From: a virus
Strand: one strand, 5' to 3'
Virus record (IMG/VR): IMGVR_UViG_3300024520_000413
Span: 1 to 27,193 of that record
DNA: 27,193 bases
Shown here: positions 7,669 through 14,962 of the stretch, in pieces
Numbering within the stretch: position 1 is the first letter of the stretch
Layout: the number at the start of each line of letters is the position of its first letter
The notes under the pieces: generated by a model
What the model saw: the letters and a program-made list of their open reading frames with translations, nothing else
Database searches by the model: none
What the model was told of the DNA's origin: nothing
Position numbers and translations under genes: made by a program

Positions 7669-8601
7669 TTATCGTAATATATGATCCACTTTTTCAAGAA
7701 TATCTTTCGGTTTATATGACATACAAAACTTAAATTTACAAGGCTCGTACCAGCACCACTGTTTAGTACATTTTGTAAATCTCGGCATCCAATTAGCATT
7801 GTAATATTTCAACCTAACGATAGGATTTGTAGGGCCAAACAGTCCTAAAGTCGGTACTTGCAAAGCTCCGGCGACATGAGGAAATGCCGAATCTGGCCCA
7901 ATAAGTAATAAAGATGTTGCAATTACTCCATAAATAAATGCAAGGGGAGTATTATACAACCCCAAAACACCTTTAACATCATACGATTGCACCGCATCTA
8001 CAGTAACTACTTCAAAATCTAATTTTTTTCCAAGCTTCACTAGTCCATAAAGCAGCCATCTATTAAAGCGATAATCACGATCACAATCATGACTTCGTAA
8101 CTGCAATACAATATAACGATTAGCTAATCCCATTTCGCGATATACATTCAATTCATTATCATGCAATACAAAATTATAATTATTTATATCAAAATCAACT
8201 CCACATGATTCTGAAAATATTTCTTGTCTAGATTTATAAATATGCGGCGCACACGCTGACTCGTATTCGGAAGCAGGACATGGATGATGTAAAAAATACA
8301 TCTCGCAATCCAAATTATTTAATCTTTTTAAATCTTGTATATCTACTTGTTCGCCTAATTCTTCCTCTGTGTAAGAAATTATATGATCGACACTATCGTT
8401 ATGCTCAAAAATTGTTCTAATATAATCGATACACAATACAACAATTAAAGAGGCTGGATTTTTAAGTCTTAGCGCGGTAATCGCAGGAAGAATCATAATC
8501 GCATCGCCTATGCCACCCACCGGACGATATACAATAATAACTTTATCAGATCGAATATACTGTATAATAATATTAAATATTTCGTTTTTACTCAATACCA
8601 T
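7669..8601 (-). CDS. Glycosyltransferase family 9 (heptosyltransferase-like), 310 aa
   Basis: GT9 enzymes such as WaaC/WaaF transfer heptose from ADP-heptose to LPS core. Here the N-terminal loop VYRPVGGIGDAIMILPA (24-40) and the donor-binding LLIGPDSAFPHVAGALQVPT (232-251) with LGLFGPTNP (252-260) are clear. The N- and C-lobes match a GT-B fold of usual length. Near the C-terminus four cysteines stand at exact five-residue steps (278, 283, 288, 293), which could bind a metal or form disulfides. ATG 8601 directly follows the TGA of the upstream structural gene; no good ribosome-binding site is visible, so coupling is likely. It is the first gene of the AT-rich islet. The donor could be another sugar nucleotide, since GT9 is broader than heptose. 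Confidence 0.88.
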   Translation of the reverse strand: MVLSKNEIFNIIIQYIRSDKVIIVYRPVGGIGDAIMILPAITALRLKNPASLIVVLCIDYIRTIFEHNDSVDHIISYTEEELGEQVDIQDLKRLNNLDCEMYFLHHPCPASEYESACAPHIYKSRQEIFSESCGVDFDINNYNFVLHDNELNVYREMGLANRYIVLQLRSHDCDRDYRFNRWLLYGLVKLGKKLDFEVVTVDAVQSYDVKGVLGLYNTPLAFIYGVIATSLLLIGPDSAFPHVAGALQVPTLGLFGPTNPIVRLKYYNANWMPRFTKCTKQWCWYEPCKFKFCMSYKPKDILEKVDHILR

Positions 8602-9045
8602 TCAAAATCTTTCTGGATAAATATATACAGTTACTTCTAATATATCCCCAGTTAAAATTGTTATATCATCATCTAATGAAAACCTTACAAATAAATCACC
8701 ACCATATAATTCGTTTAGCAATCCAACCTCACGCAAAATATATTCATTAGTTGGTTGCCATGATTCAAATTTTGCAAATACTTTATAAGCTCCCCCGGCA
8801 ACACCGCTTACGCCCAACTTGCGATATTTCTCTGTTTCAAGACTCCTATCTTCTGTACTTGGGGCGGTTTCGCCCTGGCCTACCGCTATGAATGGCATAA
8901 AAGGTAAGGGCGAGCTGAATGGCGCAGCGAGATAAGAAGCAAATCTCTCGAGTCCAATCATAGTGACAGCAGATTGATAAGTAAGATCATCGCCATTCAG
9001 CGTAAGTCGTCCGGCTATTCTATTGTCAGAAGATGTAACAGCCAT
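8602..9045 (-). CDS. Virion protein of a duplicated phage domain family, 147 aa
   Basis: The protein consists almost wholly of a domain that also appears in the genes at 14963, 16348, 17058 and 22255. Landmarks are MPFIAVGQGETAPSTEDRSL (about 49-68), then YRKLGVSG, then a REVGLLNE turn near residue 105, and the final strand TGDILEVTVYIYPERF. Matching parts elsewhere are the AIGTG-T, E-L-x-R, EAGLF and DTLTVTWTI motifs. In other phages this domain is found in tail fibre or capsid-surface proteins. ATG 9045 overlaps the preceding stop (TAATG). It is the last structural gene before the sugar islet, and its TGA touches the GT9 ATG. Role as a surface or fibre component is inference. Confidence 0.7.
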   Translation of the reverse strand: MAVTSSDNRIAGRLTLNGDDLTYQSAVTMIGLERFASYLAAPFSSPLPFMPFIAVGQGETAPSTEDRSLETEKYRKLGVSGVAGGAYKVFAKFESWQPTNEYILREVGLLNELYGGDLFVRFSLDDDITILTGDILEVTVYIYPERF

Positions 9046-9524
9046 TATTCAATCCCGCGTCTCGCCATAAGATCGCCAAATTGCTCATTTTCACCGAGCA
9101 TTGCACCCTGCGTTGCGGCTCGGGATTCTTCCCACAATTTCTTGTCTACAATTACATACTCGCAATGCCACTCTTCGACTGGCAATCGATTCATCTTTAC
9201 CTCAAATCGATCTGCAATTATAAGACCCTCTTTTGTCATCTCTACAGTAGTAGATAATCCAGCGTCAAGAGATTCTGGCGAACCAGTCACTATATCATGC
9301 CATCCGTTTGTACCATCAATTTTATCAATGGCCGACATACTAACTTCGTATACAACAACTTTATCCAGATGATATCTATAATTATCTTCTTGTTCGGCGC
9401 GCTGTCTCTCTGCTTTTGCTTGTCCATCTACAGGAATAGTCCTGTCAAGAATTTGTACTAACTTTTCATCTGTTGTTAATTCAGTTGTTTCTTCTGGTTT
9501 GGTCTTTTTGCTATCTTCGACCAT
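9045..9524 (-). CDS. Unknown phage protein, 159 aa
   Basis: I do not recognise the family. The N-terminal 50 residues are charged and Lys/Glu/Thr-rich, probably disordered. The remainder is predicted mixed alpha/beta: a strand KVVVYEVSM (about 55-63), a WHDIVTGSPESLDAG loop, the strand GLIIADRFEVKMNRL, and a WHCEYVIVDKKLWEE strand and helix. ATG 9524 has AAGGA nine bases upstream. The gene sits between the capsid-associated protein and the 147-aa virion protein, so it probably contributes to head completion or the virion surface. A UUCG hairpin lies in its leader, which may set its expression apart from the capsid genes. Confidence 0.65.
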   Translation of the reverse strand: MVEDSKKTKPEETTELTTDEKLVQILDRTIPVDGQAKAERQRAEQEDNYRYHLDKVVVYEVSMSAIDKIDGTNGWHDIVTGSPESLDAGLSTTVEMTKEGLIIADRFEVKMNRLPVEEWHCEYVIVDKKLWEESRAATQGAMLGENEQFGDLMARRGIE

Positions 9525-9546
9525 AACAATATTCCTTATAAGTGGT

Positions 9547-9566
9547 GGAGCGGCCGAAGCCGCTCC
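9547..9566 (-). terminator. Hairpin with UUCG tetraloop
   Basis: A perfect 8-bp GC-rich stem closes on a four-base loop. Read on the transcribed minus strand the loop is TTCG closed by C-G, the exceptionally stable cUUCGg tetraloop. No T-run follows, so it may be a partial terminator, an RNA-processing stop or an mRNA stabiliser rather than a strong intrinsic terminator. It separates the capsid-associated gene from the genes downstream. Confidence 0.65.
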
Positions 9567-9584
9567 GTTATTGGTTGGTAATTA

Positions 9585-10418
9585 TTAGGTGGTTGTCAAC
9601 GCAATATCCATTACATCGAAGTAAACCGGAACAAGATCAAGTACCAAATCGCCGGTATTGGCCGAAATTGCCCTTGCGAGCATTATATCATCTTGATCGG
9701 ACGCAGACGAATCCAAAAGGCCTCCGGCAGCACCTATCAATCCTTCGCCAGCAGCGAAAGCCTCGCCCGCCAGAGTACCCGCAGTTACAATCCCTTTCGC
9801 CAAGAACCATCCCCAATAGTTATCGGGAACTGTGGTTGCTATTGTGACGCCAAAAGTTTCGTATCTTTCAATAGCACCACCGAGCAAATCCAAGTGGTTT
9901 AATCTGTGAACAATGGCCGTATCTGTATCCAATACGGCTGTAGACATTGCTGGCTGAAAAGTGAGAGTACCGGCAATATTCTTTACGACAATTGCCCACT
10001 CGCCCTCCGGCAACGCGCCAGCACCGGAAGCAGCATTTAGAATAAACAGAAGATTGCCGACTTCTTCATCTGCTACAAAAGCAGCCGCATCGTTTATCGT
10101 CGTGGTAGTTCCATCCGAGTCGGCAGTCACGGCAAGATCGGCTGTCCTTCTAGCTATTTCGCCTAGCGCGAAAGCCGTACCGGATCGATTGACTCCCCAC
10201 CTAAACCAGCATGGGCCATGACATTGCACATTTTTGAATTGTCCTGCACCTCTGATTCCATCCTCGTATCTCTCTGCGCCCGGTTTAGGGATCTCTCCAA
10301 GCAATCCCTCGCCAGAGCTACCATCGCGAGTGGTATAAAATGTATCCGCCATAGTATCTTCCAATCTCGCGCCCCAGGGTTTTCGTCCAAAAGGCTCTGA
10401 TGCCCATTCCATTGCCAT
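9585..10418 (-). CDS. Probable capsid decoration or head-associated protein, 277 aa
   Basis: The family is not firmly recognised. The N-terminal 90 residues are Trp/Gly/Arg-rich (MEWASEPFGRKPWGARLED, then a GPCWFRWGVNRSG stretch near residue 70). The rest is Ala/Gly/Thr-rich beta structure (for example TLTFQPAMSTAVLDTDTAIV and a long GEAFAAGEGLIGAAGGLLD loop near 215). A final strand pair LARAISANTGDLVLDLVPVYFD resembles small phage capsid-stabilising proteins. The best ribosome-binding site in the region (AAAAGGAG, seven bases) suggests high expression. It follows the capsid gene and is bracketed by two hairpins. These facts fit an abundant capsid-associated protein, which is inference. Confidence 0.6.
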   Translation of the reverse strand: MAMEWASEPFGRKPWGARLEDTMADTFYTTRDGSSGEGLLGEIPKPGAERYEDGIRGAGQFKNVQCHGPCWFRWGVNRSGTAFALGEIARRTADLAVTADSDGTTTTINDAAAFVADEEVGNLLFILNAASGAGALPEGEWAIVVKNIAGTLTFQPAMSTAVLDTDTAIVHRLNHLDLLGGAIERYETFGVTIATTVPDNYWGWFLAKGIVTAGTLAGEAFAAGEGLIGAAGGLLDSSASDQDDIMLARAISANTGDLVLDLVPVYFDVMDIALTTT

Positions 10419-10453
10419 TTTATTTCTCCTTTTAATTCAAGAGGATCATTTCA

Positions 10454-10479
10454 TTTGGGGGCAAGGATTTGCCCCCAAA
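10454..10479 (-). terminator. 11-bp perfect hairpin after the capsid gene
   Basis: Two perfect 11-base arms (TTTGGGGGCAA and its complement) flank a four-base loop, in the gap between the capsid stop and the next ATG. The stem contains five consecutive G-C pairs plus one. On the transcribed strand it is followed by AAATG rather than a T-run, so a stabilising or attenuating hairpin is as likely as a terminator. Confidence 0.65.
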
Positions 10480-10523
10480 CTTCCGTCCACCTCTTATGTT
10501 CGTATCTTGATCGTACCGCCTAG

Positions 10524-11615
10524 CTACGCTTGCCATGCAGTTATCCCCTGCAATACAGCGCAAGTAACTGGCTTGAGAAGTATAAGCTGACCTCTCAACA
10601 TCAAAAATCTAACCCTAGTAAACTGATTCACTGGTGACTTTTCGTCAGACCACTTGAACCATGCTTGGCTATCGGTTATTAGTTTGATATACTTCTTGTT
10701 AAGAAACCGCATTTGACCAGAGGGCGCGCCATTGGTCACGGTATCGAACAGTATCGGAACGCCTCGAAATAATGCACCTCCAAAATTATACTTTACAATG
10801 CGATCATCTTGCGAATACGCAATCCTAAAGTTCTTCGCATGTTGAGCCAACGCTTCGTATTGTTCGTAAACAAACTGCTCGGTAATAATAGAGTAATCAC
10901 TCATATTTTCACCTTGAGCGCAGTTGTTAAGCATCGTACCCATGCGCTTCAACCCATCAGATGCACCATCGGAGATATCGCCAAAAGCTCCTACTGCCGC
11001 CGGTGCGCCAAGAGTTGTATCGTGCGGAGGCTTTCCGTATGCAAAACCACTGGCGTTGTTATCCCAATAGGTGTTGCGCCACCAAATATTGAGAGCCCTA
11101 TCGAGACCAGCAATAATACCGGTACGAGGATCAGTTGGTACGAGCAACTGCAATCCGTTCATATCCATACCAGCATTGCCAACAGCAGAGTTCCAAAGCA
11201 TTGTATTAATTTCTTCTCTAACCGAATCGATAAGATCATCAATTCTAAGAGTAAGTAATTCAACAACACTATCCTGATTGCCGCCAGCATGTTCGCGCTC
11301 TTCGACCCAATCAATCATTATGTCACCCGCACCCTGCTTATAGTTCCAATAAGCAAACATGGCAGATGGATAAATCTGAGGAGTCATGGTCGCGCCACGA
11401 CCGAAAGTTTTGAACGATGTGTTTTTGCCAGTCCTCAGTGGACTTCGTATTCTCGCCCCACCGTTACGCTCTTCTTTGTAGGGAGTAGATTCAAACTCGC
11501 CAAGCAAAACCGATTGGCGCTCTACTTGGCTGTAAATTGTTGGCAACATATCATCCAGCATAAGCGCAACCCGTTCATCGGTTAATTGATCTGTAATGTT
11601 TCTATTAGCCATCAT
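10524..11615 (-). CDS. Probable major capsid protein, 363 aa
   Basis: The gene lies immediately after the scaffold and before the capsid-associated protein, the position expected of the major capsid protein; 363 residues is normal. The N-terminal helix (QLTDERVALMLDDMLP) is followed by an IRSPLRTGKNTSFKTFGRG loop. An alpha-helical segment rich in Glu/Asp (about 110-145) and the EINTMLWNSAVGN helix follow. The C-terminal half holds a TEQFVYEQYEALAQHAK helix and the final strands VNQFTRVRFLMLRGQLILL. These features fit a HK97-fold coat protein, though no signature is decisive. Two adjacent ATGs (11615 and 11612) are possible starts; the ribosome-binding site is modest (AGCGAG). The downstream hairpin is common after highly expressed capsid genes. 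Confidence 0.8.
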   Translation of the reverse strand: MMANRNITDQLTDERVALMLDDMLPTIYSQVERQSVLLGEFESTPYKEERNGGARIRSPLRTGKNTSFKTFGRGATMTPQIYPSAMFAYWNYKQGAGDIMIDWVEEREHAGGNQDSVVELLTLRIDDLIDSVREEINTMLWNSAVGNAGMDMNGLQLLVPTDPRTGIIAGLDRALNIWWRNTYWDNNASGFAYGKPPHDTTLGAPAAVGAFGDISDGASDGLKRMGTMLNNCAQGENMSDYSIITEQFVYEQYEALAQHAKNFRIAYSQDDRIVKYNFGGALFRGVPILFDTVTNGAPSGQMRFLNKKYIKLITDSQAWFKWSDEKSPVNQFTRVRFLMLRGQLILLKPVTCAVLQGITAWQA

Positions 11616-11627
11616 TAACTCGCTTTC

Positions 11628-12560
11628 TTATGTAGCCTCACCCTTCACGCGTATTTTATCAAGTGACGCGCGCAATCTATCTCTCATGGATACGCCATCT
11701 ACCTCGCTCGCTTTGGCTGCTTTTCGTAAACCTGCTATTCCTTCTGGCAAATCCAACACATCGCGACCCGTTTTCCCTCCGGATGGTTTCTCGACTTTAG
11801 TGCGAACAGAAGTTTTACCGGCGGCAGGTTTATCGACCTGAACCAGCAATGTAGGATCATCCATAGCGGCAAGATGAAACGCCTTTTCGAGCGGCATAGC
11901 TCCGCCACCAGTTGGGGTATATTGATTGCGAATTGCATTCAATTTACCCAACCCCAAACTTTCTGCCGCAGGATACTTATTTACCAAGTTAGCAAACTCA
12001 AGATTGACTTGCTGTCCTCTAACATGATTAGAGACAGTTCCAATTTCTGCTTGCAAGCTTGGGAGCCTCGCATCTAAGGCTTTGTTCGCAGCCCTAACCA
12101 TTATGGCCTCTAAATATCCTTCTGGATCAGTCGCTTGGTCTGGCAACTCTTCCTGCTCTTGCTCCTGGTTGTCATCACGAGCATCAGCCACACCATTATC
12201 CCTTCTATAGATCGCATCGTTAAGAGCTTTAGCCAATACCGGATCTTGCTCTATCATCTGCCATCTTTCAGCATCGGCTGCATTTTGCGCCGAACTCTGT
12301 CGCGCTTGCGTAAATCCAGCGTTCATATTATTGCGCTGTTCTACAAGATTATCATACGCTACTTGCATTTCCGGGGTGAGATCATCTCTATCTATATCCT
12401 TTAACGTAACACCAGCGAATCCATCTTCTTCATCAGAATCGTCGCTTTCCGATTGCTCTGATGGCTCAGCATCCACCTCGTCATCCAATTGTTGCTCTTC
12501 GGAAGAGTCATCTGGATTGATTTGGCTACTTATAATTATGCCTATCGACGGTAAAAACAT
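11628..12560 (-). CDS. Probable scaffolding protein, 310 aa
   Basis: The order portal, then this gene, then capsid, and the composition both fit a capsid scaffold. Residues 15-50 are extremely acidic and Ser-rich. The middle (55-180) is Gln/Glu/Asp/Ala-rich helix with a DPEGYLEAIMVRAANKALD segment, and the C-terminus (240-310) is basic and Lys-rich, as needed to bind the capsid shell. There are no enzymatic motifs. ATG 12560 has AAGGAG eight bases upstream, formed by the last codons of the preceding membrane-protein gene. The hydrophobic first ten residues are unusual for a scaffold and could mean that the real start is later, but no later start has a comparable site. Confidence 0.75.
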   Translation of the reverse strand: MFLPSIGIIISSQINPDDSSEEQQLDDEVDAEPSEQSESDDSDEEDGFAGVTLKDIDRDDLTPEMQVAYDNLVEQRNNMNAGFTQARQSSAQNAADAERWQMIEQDPVLAKALNDAIYRRDNGVADARDDNQEQEQEELPDQATDPEGYLEAIMVRAANKALDARLPSLQAEIGTVSNHVRGQQVNLEFANLVNKYPAAESLGLGKLNAIRNQYTPTGGGAMPLEKAFHLAAMDDPTLLVQVDKPAAGKTSVRTKVEKPSGGKTGRDVLDLPEGIAGLRKAAKASEVDGVSMRDRLRASLDKIRVKGEAT

Positions 12561-12564
12561 TTAA

Positions 12565-12795
12565 TTATCTCCTTTGTAAACTATTTGCTATTTGCTCCAA
12601 CAAAGTTGTTTGTTTTGTCGATTCAATAGCTAGTGTAGTCAAACAGGTGTGGCATAATTTCTGTCTTTCCTCTGCTATCGCTAACATATTGGTATGCTTG
12701 CTGCCTCTTAGCCACGATAACATACCAGAAACTATCGCTAAAAGAAATGCAAAAACAATTCCAATAGGTATCACAAGCTTTCCCGGTACATCCAC
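12565..12795 (-). CDS. Single-span membrane protein, 76 aa, GTG start
   Basis: The frame starts at GTG 12795, five bases after a perfect GGAGGT. It shows a typical signal-anchor plan: few charges, then a hydrophobic helix of about 20 residues (residues 7-27), then a charged cytoplasmic-type tail with a CHTC motif (48-51) and a C-terminal QIANSLQRR helix. The stop lies five bases before the scaffold start, and the scaffold's ribosome-binding site is inside its last codons. It has no family that I recognise. A holin, spanin-like or membrane-anchor function is possible, but its place among head genes is unusual for lysis genes. Confidence 0.65.
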   Translation of the reverse strand: MDVPGKLVIPIGIVFAFLLAIVSGMLSWLRGSKHTNMLAIAEERQKLCHTCLTTLAIESTKQTTLLEQIANSLQRR

Positions 12796-12810
12796 AGTCC
12801 ACCTCCAATA

Positions 12811-13284
12811 CTATTGCTTAACGTCATGTTGAAGTTTAATATTATCTCGCATTTCCTGATAATCAGCTTTACCCTCAACGGTAATTTCTAACTCATCGCC
12901 ACCACCATTAGACTGTGGCGGATTACCCCATCCTGGTTTGCGTCGTTTATCGAATAGCGAACTCCCAGCATCGGATAACTCTCTACGCTCTTCCTCGTAT
13001 AATCTCCCGGCTGATGGATAACTATTTGTTGGCAACTCATCAGAACTAGCATTATGTAACGCCAGCTGTTCTCGTAAATCTTTTCGTGATGTAATGTATG
13101 CACCGGTCGATTGATCAAAACGAGGCTCAAGATCAGAACGTACGGAAGGAACTTCAAGATCATGTGCGCGTTTTGCGCTAGCACCACATTTAGGACAATT
13201 CGATCCGGCTCTACCTTCCACAGTAAATCTATATTCATCCCAAGTAATTGCACATATTTCACACCTATACTGATAAAGCGGCAT
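12811..13284 (-). CDS. FmdB-type zinc-ribbon protein, 157 aa
   Basis: The first 40 residues match the FmdB/regulatory zinc-ribbon family: MPLYQYRC opening, C8-x2-C11 and C30-x2-C33, the last followed by GASAKR. The rest is a phage-specific extension with RKDLREQLALHNASSDELP (about 70-88) and a RYS/Glu-rich helix, then a Gly-rich linker and a Lys/Asp tail. FmdB-like ribbons occur next to portal or terminase genes in several phage groups; their role there is not known to me. The gene overlaps the portal end by 20 bases and has the strong site GGAGGAGG. It may act in head assembly or as a small DNA- or RNA-binding regulator. Confidence 0.75.
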   Translation of the reverse strand: MPLYQYRCEICAITWDEYRFTVEGRAGSNCPKCGASAKRAHDLEVPSVRSDLEPRFDQSTGAYITSRKDLREQLALHNASSDELPTNSYPSAGRLYEEERRELSDAGSSLFDKRRKPGWGNPPQSNGGGDELEITVEGKADYQEMRDNIKLQHDVKQ

Positions 13285-14947
13285 CGTTCCCTCCTCCTGT
13301 TATGTTTGCCGGTGCTGGCGCACCCGGTTGGTTACCTGCTGGCGCACCAGGAATAAGTAAATTATTTTCCCATAATTCCAAACCAAGAGCATCACTCATC
13401 ATTTCCATAACAACTTGCGGATTGATTTGTAAACCTAATTGAGTAGCAATCTGAGTGAATGTCATAACTCGATTTAATTTTTGCTGTTGTGCCTGAGCAG
13501 CGGTAGATCCAAACTTAACTTTTAGCGACATCTGATCAAACGGTGTTATTAACCGAGCAAATTGTGCCGGTAATCCAATAGCTTCTGCTATTTTCGCAAT
13601 AGGAATATTATCACTAGCTATTCGTAAAATATTTGACATAACAGATGCGGTAAACTCATTGAGTTTTTTGATGCGCCTGTTGTTTTTATCATCCGAACCC
13701 TCTTCGAGTAATCCTGCCTCGAAAGCGGTGCGAACTCCAGGCTCATGCTTGCCTCTATCTTGCTGTGTCACACCACTTGACTGTCTGATAATAGAATCAA
13801 CAAGTTGAAAATTAGCATAAAAATCTCCAGATGGCCCCGAAAACTTTAATTCTTGAACAGGCGAACCTTGCGAAACTCCATCAACGGGAACGATTTCTAC
13901 ATCTTTTACAGATTCTAATTGCCTAATAGCGGCTGGAGTTAATGCGCTTGCTTCAACTAAAATTTTAGTTATGCCAGTTCGCTTAGAATGACTTAAAAGA
14001 TGATAATATATTTTCGATAATGATACAGAGTGCTCTTCAACAGTTTGTGTAACACTTTTTCCCCATACTCTACGAGGTCGTGAATTACTAAAAGTTAATT
14101 GATTGTATACATCATAGCCATAATCATCATCTTCTCGCAATATCCTATTGTGACCATCTGCAATAGTAATTATTTTACCTTCTTTAAGATTGTGTATTTC
14201 TACCAACCTAACTAAATCTCTTTCTTTATCCGCTCGATTAATATCTTTTCGTGCTATACCTGGAATATCTTTAGATGGATGAATTGTAGCCTGTAAATTT
14301 TTAGTGTTACTGTACAAATCGTTATCTTTAACTTCATCGACTGGCTTGACAATTTCTTCCGCAATCCAACGTTTATCTCCCCATCTCTTAACTCTAAAAT
14401 CAACTAACAAATTCTGTATTTCAACATCTTCCATAAATACATTATCACTAAATATTACAGGCTCTTTAATGCTGGAATCACCCAACGTATATGCTTCGCT
14501 ATCAAAATCACCAGCATAACCTATCTTGCTTACACCAGAGCCAAGCAACAAACCATCAATAATAATCTCTTCCGAACTTGAATTTATATCCAAAAGCTCG
14601 TACAGTATATCTGCATATGATTCCCAGGCTAAAGCGGCAAATCTTTGTCTCGGATCATTAAAAACAGATTGAACTTGAAATGCCGGAGAAAAAACATGCA
14701 CTTTTGAAAGAACACTCTCTATGATAGGCTGTATAATATTTACTTGAGGAATCATATCGTAACTGTTTATTCTTGACCTACGACGAACATTCTCAAACCT
14801 ACCGGTAGCGAGACCCCACAAATTATCGTCATACATCTGTTCGTAGTAGTTCCAATTGCGAACATAATCTTCTCTGATAGTTCGAGCTATCGAAATCTCT
14901 GCAACCCATTTATTCAATTTCTCAGTTTCTGCTCGACCTATTCCCAT
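13265..14947 (-). CDS. Portal protein, 560 aa
   Basis: The protein forms the dodecameric gate of the head. Evidence: the size, the location upstream of scaffold and capsid, and the podovirus-type portal outline. The N-terminal helix region (residues 1-60, with RNWNYYEQMYDDNLWG) is followed by an alpha/beta stem with IIQPIIESVLSKVHVFSPAF (about 72-92). The wing follows. A QSSGVTQQDRGKHEPG segment near 390-405 and an RTAFEAGLLEEGS helix after it are typical of portal crown and stem regions. The C-terminus is Gln/Ala- then Pro/Gly/Ala-rich, probably disordered. ATG 14947 has TGGGAG seven bases upstream. No frameshift or gap is visible. Confidence 0.85.
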   Translation of the reverse strand: MGIGRAETEKLNKWVAEISIARTIREDYVRNWNYYEQMYDDNLWGLATGRFENVRRRSRINSYDMIPQVNIIQPIIESVLSKVHVFSPAFQVQSVFNDPRQRFAALAWESYADILYELLDINSSSEEIIIDGLLLGSGVSKIGYAGDFDSEAYTLGDSSIKEPVIFSDNVFMEDVEIQNLLVDFRVKRWGDKRWIAEEIVKPVDEVKDNDLYSNTKNLQATIHPSKDIPGIARKDINRADKERDLVRLVEIHNLKEGKIITIADGHNRILREDDDYGYDVYNQLTFSNSRPRRVWGKSVTQTVEEHSVSLSKIYYHLLSHSKRTGITKILVEASALTPAAIRQLESVKDVEIVPVDGVSQGSPVQELKFSGPSGDFYANFQLVDSIIRQSSGVTQQDRGKHEPGVRTAFEAGLLEEGSDDKNNRRIKKLNEFTASVMSNILRIASDNIPIAKIAEAIGLPAQFARLITPFDQMSLKVKFGSTAAQAQQQKLNRVMTFTQIATQLGLQINPQVVMEMMSDALGLELWENNLLIPGAPAGNQPGAPAPANITGGGNDAALSV

Positions 14948-14962
14948 TGTATGACTCCCAAC

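Noticed and set aside
10809-11258. 149-codon plus-strand frame within the capsid gene
   Set aside because: It is antisense to the capsid gene, with no ribosome-binding site or recognisable protein.
12623-12808. 61-codon frame starting at ATG 12808
   Set aside because: Its start overlaps the ribosome-binding site of the 76-aa gene, and the product is Cys/Tyr-rich without sense; the GTG frame is better supported.
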